From NCBI GenBank assembly GCA_964453915.1, contig CAYVPW010000012.1:1-33065 (forward strand): a stretch of DNA of 33,065 nt. The letters run 5' to 3'. How positions within the stretch are numbered: position 1 is the stretch's first letter; each line of letters begins with the position of its first letter. The position numbers were made by a program, and so were the translations under genes. The notes beneath the pieces are model-generated. The model saw only the letters and a list, made by a program, of their open reading frames with translations. It did not search any database and was not told the origin of the DNA. This DNA comes from UBA1259 sp964453915 (GTDB lineage Bacteria; Bacillota; Clostridia; Christensenellales; Borkfalkiaceae). Of this stretch, positions 30,284-33,065 are shown in pieces.

Positions 30284-31303
30284 ATGAAAAAATTTGTTAT
30301 TGGAATTCTCTTATGCTGTGCATTGCTTTTTAGCGGGTGCAGTTGTTCCGGAGAATCTTATCTTGAATTTTCTTCCGCTTGGGGCGGAAAAACCACAGGC
30401 TACACGGAAACACTTGTTTACGACGTTAAGTTAGAAGAAAACTATAATAAAGACGGAAAGTCTTTCGTTAAAGACGCAGACTTACAAGAACTTACTTCAA
30501 ACGTTTTTGGCGAATACACGGTCACTACAAGTATTTTGCCTAAACTTAGCAACGAATTGCCAAACGAAGTAAAAACAAGTGCGGTTTACGAAGGAACACC
30601 TTCTTCCGTTGTATCTATAAAAACCGTTCTCTCTTTAAGTGCAACGTATACTCTTAACGGCAAAACGGAAACCAGCACGGACAGAATAGTTTCAGAAACC
30701 TATTTTTGTTCTTTCGACTATGCGCTTGCTCCTATTTATTCTAAAAGCGAATTCGACTACGGCGTAATAAAAGTGACTGACGAACTGATTTTAGAAAGAC
30801 TAATCGGTTGCAACACCGTGTTATACGGTGGCTCTTCTTATAAAACCGCAACAAAAACAAAAAACCCGGCGGAAGAAGAATATACGGTAATAAACGAAAA
30901 CGAATTAAAATATACGCCCAAAACGTTGATAGATTCTAGCCAACTTTTATTCGTTATAAGAAATCTCTCTTTAGATTTAGACGGAACAAAGGTTATACCC
31001 ACCGTTCACCCCACGTATTCCGAAAGTAAAAGTTTAAGCATAACGCATTATTGCGACACGCAAAGAACCGTAAACGTAAACGGGCAAGACCTTGTTTTTA
31101 AGGCAAGCGGCGTTTCTTATAAAATCAATTCTATGGAAGCTTCCGGATATAACCAACTTGTTTTTGTTCAAAGTGCGGAAGCCGGCGATATACCAAATAA
31201 CGCCTTAATACTTTCTTACGTAGAACCGATTGTGGAGTATAACGCTTATAAGTTTTTAGGTGCTATGGAATATACCCTAAAAAGCGCGTCTTTCTCCGCC
31301 TAG
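30284..31303 (+). CDS. hypothetical lipoprotein (339 aa)
   Basis: A secreted, lipid-anchored protein. The signal peptide MKKFVIGILLCCALLFSGC ends in a clear lipobox (LFSGC, Cys19), followed by CSCSGES. The mature part is rich in Ser, Thr, Tyr and charged residues, predicted mainly beta, with no catalytic motif or repeat I can recognise. The pattern of alternating hydrophobic and polar residues (TVTTSILPKLSNELP, VSIKTVLSLSATYTLNG) suggests a beta-sandwich binding or structural domain. It is monocistronic and convergent with the M28 peptidase gene. Function unknown. Confidence 0.8.
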   Translation: MKKFVIGILLCCALLFSGCSCSGESYLEFSSAWGGKTTGYTETLVYDVKLEENYNKDGKSFVKDADLQELTSNVFGEYTVTTSILPKLSNELPNEVKTSAVYEGTPSSVVSIKTVLSLSATYTLNGKTETSTDRIVSETYFCSFDYALAPIYSKSEFDYGVIKVTDELILERLIGCNTVLYGGSSYKTATKTKNPAEEEYTVINENELKYTPKTLIDSSQLLFVIRNLSLDLDGTKVIPTVHPTYSESKSLSITHYCDTQRTVNVNGQDLVFKASGVSYKINSMEASGYNQLVFVQSAEAGDIPNNALILSYVEPIVEYNAYKFLGAMEYTLKSASFSA

Positions 31304-31316
31304 ACTTTAACTTTAC

Positions 31317-31356
31317 AAAAAAATCTCTTAAAGAAATTTCTTTAAGAGATTTTTTT
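31317..31356. terminator. bidirectional terminator between convergent genes
   Basis: A perfectly symmetric hairpin centred at 31336/31337, core AAATCTCTTAAAGAAA and its complement, with A-runs before and T-runs after. It serves both the 339-aa lipoprotein gene and the M28 peptidase gene. Confidence 0.9.
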
Positions 31357-31388
31357 ATACTTTTCACACGCACGTATATTTACTTTTA

Positions 31389-32669
31389 TCACCACTCACC
31401 TTGCAAAAGCAATGCGTTTAGTAGCGTTGCAAATTTTGTTAAGTGAGATAACGGACGGCCCGGATAATACGTTTCTATATAATCTAAATAGTCGTTTTCG
31501 GTATTCATCAACATTCCTACAAGTTTAGATTCTCCGTAACCGGTATAATCGGGAATTTCCCAGTTAGTCGCTTCAAAATATAGATAAGTAATACCTTTAG
31601 ATTTAAATCCCGCATGGTCACTCCAATCCCCGGTAGAAGGCGCCGCGTAAGAAGGAACGCCTGCTGCTTCGTCTTCGGGAGAGAGATTTTCATAAGTCCA
31701 AGGATTGCTCTTAAAAGATAACCCTAAACTTTCAGCCAAATCCATTGCGTTGTCGTAAGCTTCCGTTTTACTTACTGTTTTAGTTTTATCGTCCTGCACA
31801 CCGCCGTATAGATAGCAATAATCACCGCATACCAAAGAGTCCATATTTATCATATACTTTGTATTTTCAATTTCCGATTCTGTCATATTTTTTGCATAAA
31901 AAGTAGAACCGTAGCAACCGTATTCCTCTGCCGTAAAGAAAATAAATTTAATAGTATAAGTCGTTTGCACGTTTTTAATGTTTTGAGCGGTTGTAAGCCC
32001 CAAAGCAACGCCCGAACCGTTGTCTCCCGTACCCGTTCCGTCATAGTGCATACCTACTATAATTTGCTTATCTATTTTGCCCTGCTTTGTCACTACTATG
32101 TTTTCGGATACAATGGTAGCCTTTGTATATTCTCCACTTGGATCTTCCCTGTATTTCTCCCACCCTGCTTTTTTATAACTCTTTCCATCGGTGGTATAAG
32201 ATTTTGCTGTGGATAATGCGTTTTCTATTCCTTGTTTCTTTATGTATTTATCAAAAGAAATCTCTTGAAATTCTATTTCACTTTCGCTATATCCCGCAGC
32301 GATTAAATTAGTTTTTATATATTGTTGCGCCGCCGTAAAATTTTCTCCGTTTAAGCAATCACGATCAGAAAGGTTTTTATCTATATACTTTAATTTTTTA
32401 TAACTTGCAGCACCTAGCGGAGATATTTCTTCTATGCCTTCTTGATATGAAGCCTGTGCCTGATTTAGTTGTTCCGTTAATTGATTGATTTCTTCTTGCA
32501 AAGAATTTATCTTTTGTTCGTCACTCTCAATCAAGGCATCTATTTGCGCCTGTATAGAACTAATTTTGTTTGCATCCTGTTCTGATAAATCCGCTGTGCA
32601 AGCCGTAAGCCCGATAGCTGAAGTAGTTAATAGCGTTGTCGCAAGTAGTGTTGTTAAAATCTTTTTCAT
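31389..32669 (-). CDS. M28-family zinc aminopeptidase lipoprotein
   Basis: A 426-residue secreted enzyme counted from ATG 32669, with AAGGAGAC upstream; the longer frame to 32729 starts inside the promoter. The signal peptide ends in lipobox GLTAC (Cys24). Residues about 30-78 form a predicted coiled coil (KISSIQAQIDALIES, INSLQEEINQLTEQLNQ). The M28 catalytic domain follows, with the ligands His208 (GMHYDG) and Asp216 (GDNGSG), Glu248-Glu249 (FTAEEYG), Asp277 (INMDSL) and His352 (DWSDHAGF). It removes N-terminal residues from peptides outside the cell. The coiled coil may act as a stalk or oligomerisation element between the lipid anchor and the catalytic domain. Confidence 0.93.
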   Translation of the reverse strand: MKKILTTLLATTLLTTSAIGLTACTADLSEQDANKISSIQAQIDALIESDEQKINSLQEEINQLTEQLNQAQASYQEGIEEISPLGAASYKKLKYIDKNLSDRDCLNGENFTAAQQYIKTNLIAAGYSESEIEFQEISFDKYIKKQGIENALSTAKSYTTDGKSYKKAGWEKYREDPSGEYTKATIVSENIVVTKQGKIDKQIIVGMHYDGTGTGDNGSGVALGLTTAQNIKNVQTTYTIKFIFFTAEEYGCYGSTFYAKNMTESEIENTKYMINMDSLVCGDYCYLYGGVQDDKTKTVSKTEAYDNAMDLAESLGLSFKSNPWTYENLSPEDEAAGVPSYAAPSTGDWSDHAGFKSKGITYLYFEATNWEIPDYTGYGESKLVGMLMNTENDYLDYIETYYPGRPLSHLTKFATLLNALLLQGEW

Positions 32670-32700
32670 ATTTACTGTCTCCTTCGTTTTGTATGCCCCA

Positions 32701-32729
32701 ATATTACAACCTGATAAAAAATTTGTCAA
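32701..32729 (-). promoter_or_regulatory. promoter of the M28 peptidase
   Basis: TTGACA (32729-32724), 17 nt, TAATAT (32706-32701) on the minus strand, with a leader of about 25-30 nt containing AAGGAGAC. This promoter lies inside the longer open frame, which argues for the shorter start. Confidence 0.8.
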
Positions 32730-32874
32730 ACGATTTTAACAACTTTTTGAAAATATTTTTAATTTATTCGTAATTATTTGATTATTTGTGTTCTATTTTG
32801 AATAATTTTATGAATAATCTTTGTTTTTATTCTTGTAAAAATCCTTATAGTCAAACTTTTTTGAGTTTTTTTTA

Positions 32875-32903
32875 TTGACACAAATGTAAATAGGCTATAA
32901 AAT
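32875..32903 (+). promoter_or_regulatory. promoter of the right-edge gene
   Basis: TTGACA (32875-32880), 17 nt, TAAAAT (32898-32903). The stretch from 32730 to 32874 between the divergent promoters is very AT-rich and holds nothing else that I recognise. Confidence 0.75.
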
Positions 32904-32933
32904 CAATATATAAAAATTAAGGGCAAAAAATCA

Positions 32934-33065
32934 ATGAATAACTCTTTAATAAAATCCGTAAAGATAATAAATAATCCGCCGAGCATAAAAAGCGAAATAG
33001 ATATTGTTGATTTTATAGAAAGCACGAAACACAATAACGAAGTAATGGACGGGCTAATAGAATCC
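32934..33065 (+). CDS. start of an unrecognised gene, cut by the window edge
   Basis: The frame is open from ATG 32934 to the window end, 44 codons (MNNSLIKSVKIINNPPSIK to EVMDGLIES). TTAAGGGC lies about ten bases before the ATG and serves as a moderate ribosome binding site, with a strong promoter further upstream. The visible part is polar, with no signal peptide or membrane segment. No family can be named from so short a piece. Confidence 0.6.
   Translation, partial: MNNSLIKSVKIINNPPSIKSEIDIVDFIESTKHNNEVMDGLIES

Noticed and set aside
32670..32729. 20-codon N-terminal extension of the M28 lipoprotein
   Set aside because: It overlaps the promoter at 32701-32729 and would place the signal peptide internally; AAGGAGAC supports ATG 32669.

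Overview
The window looks like a chromosomal segment of a low-GC Gram-positive bacterium of the Clostridia type, probably an uncultured gut-associated lineage. The evidence is the AT-rich, A/T-ending codon use, consensus sigma-A promoters (TTGnnn-17-TATAAT), strong GGAGG ribosome binding sites, an AddAB recombination nuclease instead of RecBCD, an M29 aminopeptidase, a SpoVB/MOP-type flippase, a CpsD/CpsB tyrosine kinase and phosphatase pair, QueH, and a DUF6062-like cysteine-rich protein. The placement is inferred from gene content, not from a marker tree.

Layout. 1-723: a small unrecognised gene, a bidirectional terminator, a tRNA-Thr(CGT) gene on the minus strand, two arrays of helically phased T-tracts, and a broken second copy of the 5' half of the same tRNA. 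724-2371: a divergent pair, an alpha/beta hydrolase (-) and a DUF6062-like protein (+). 2460-8036: the minus-strand genes uvrC, a Cof-type HAD phosphatase, lon and engB. 8076-8689: an ArsR-family repressor (-) divergent from a 51-codon hydrophobic, cysteine-rich peptide gene (+). 8755-12200: gap (-), an M29 aminopeptidase (-) and class II fba (+). 12278-16445: a MarR-controlled heterodimeric ABC exporter, with the same operator in front of marR and in front of the exporter. 16523-19696: a MOP flippase (-), a two-LysM protein (+), queH and a peptidase E-like S51 protein (-). 19731-21886: tyrosine phosphatase, tyrosine kinase and a ferritin-like protein (all -). 22118-23705: a repeat-containing lipoprotein and a small membrane protein (-). 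23769-30168: addA and addB (-). 30284-31303: an unrecognised lipoprotein (+). 31389-32669: a lipid-anchored M28 aminopeptidase (-). 32934 to the right edge: the start of an unrecognised gene with a strong promoter.

Most of this is housekeeping and stress or repair content (UvrC, AddAB, Lon, EngB, glycolysis). I found no CRISPR array, no intact insertion sequence, no rRNA and no recognised defence island. The least expected signals are: (1) several genes (DUF6062, uvrC, the two-LysM gene, the repeat lipoprotein, addB) whose -10 box lies only 6-7 nt before the ATG, which predicts leaderless mRNAs; (2) the tRNA-Thr locus, with a truncated tRNA copy bracketed by a 13-bp direct repeat and phased T-tracts predicting bent DNA; (3) the unannotated small cysteine-rich peptide beside ArsR; (4) an AddB without an N-terminal Walker A; (5) a queH-strand terminator encoded inside the 3' end of a convergent gene; (6) duplicated MarR operators on an exporter whose two ATP sites are clearly asymmetric.
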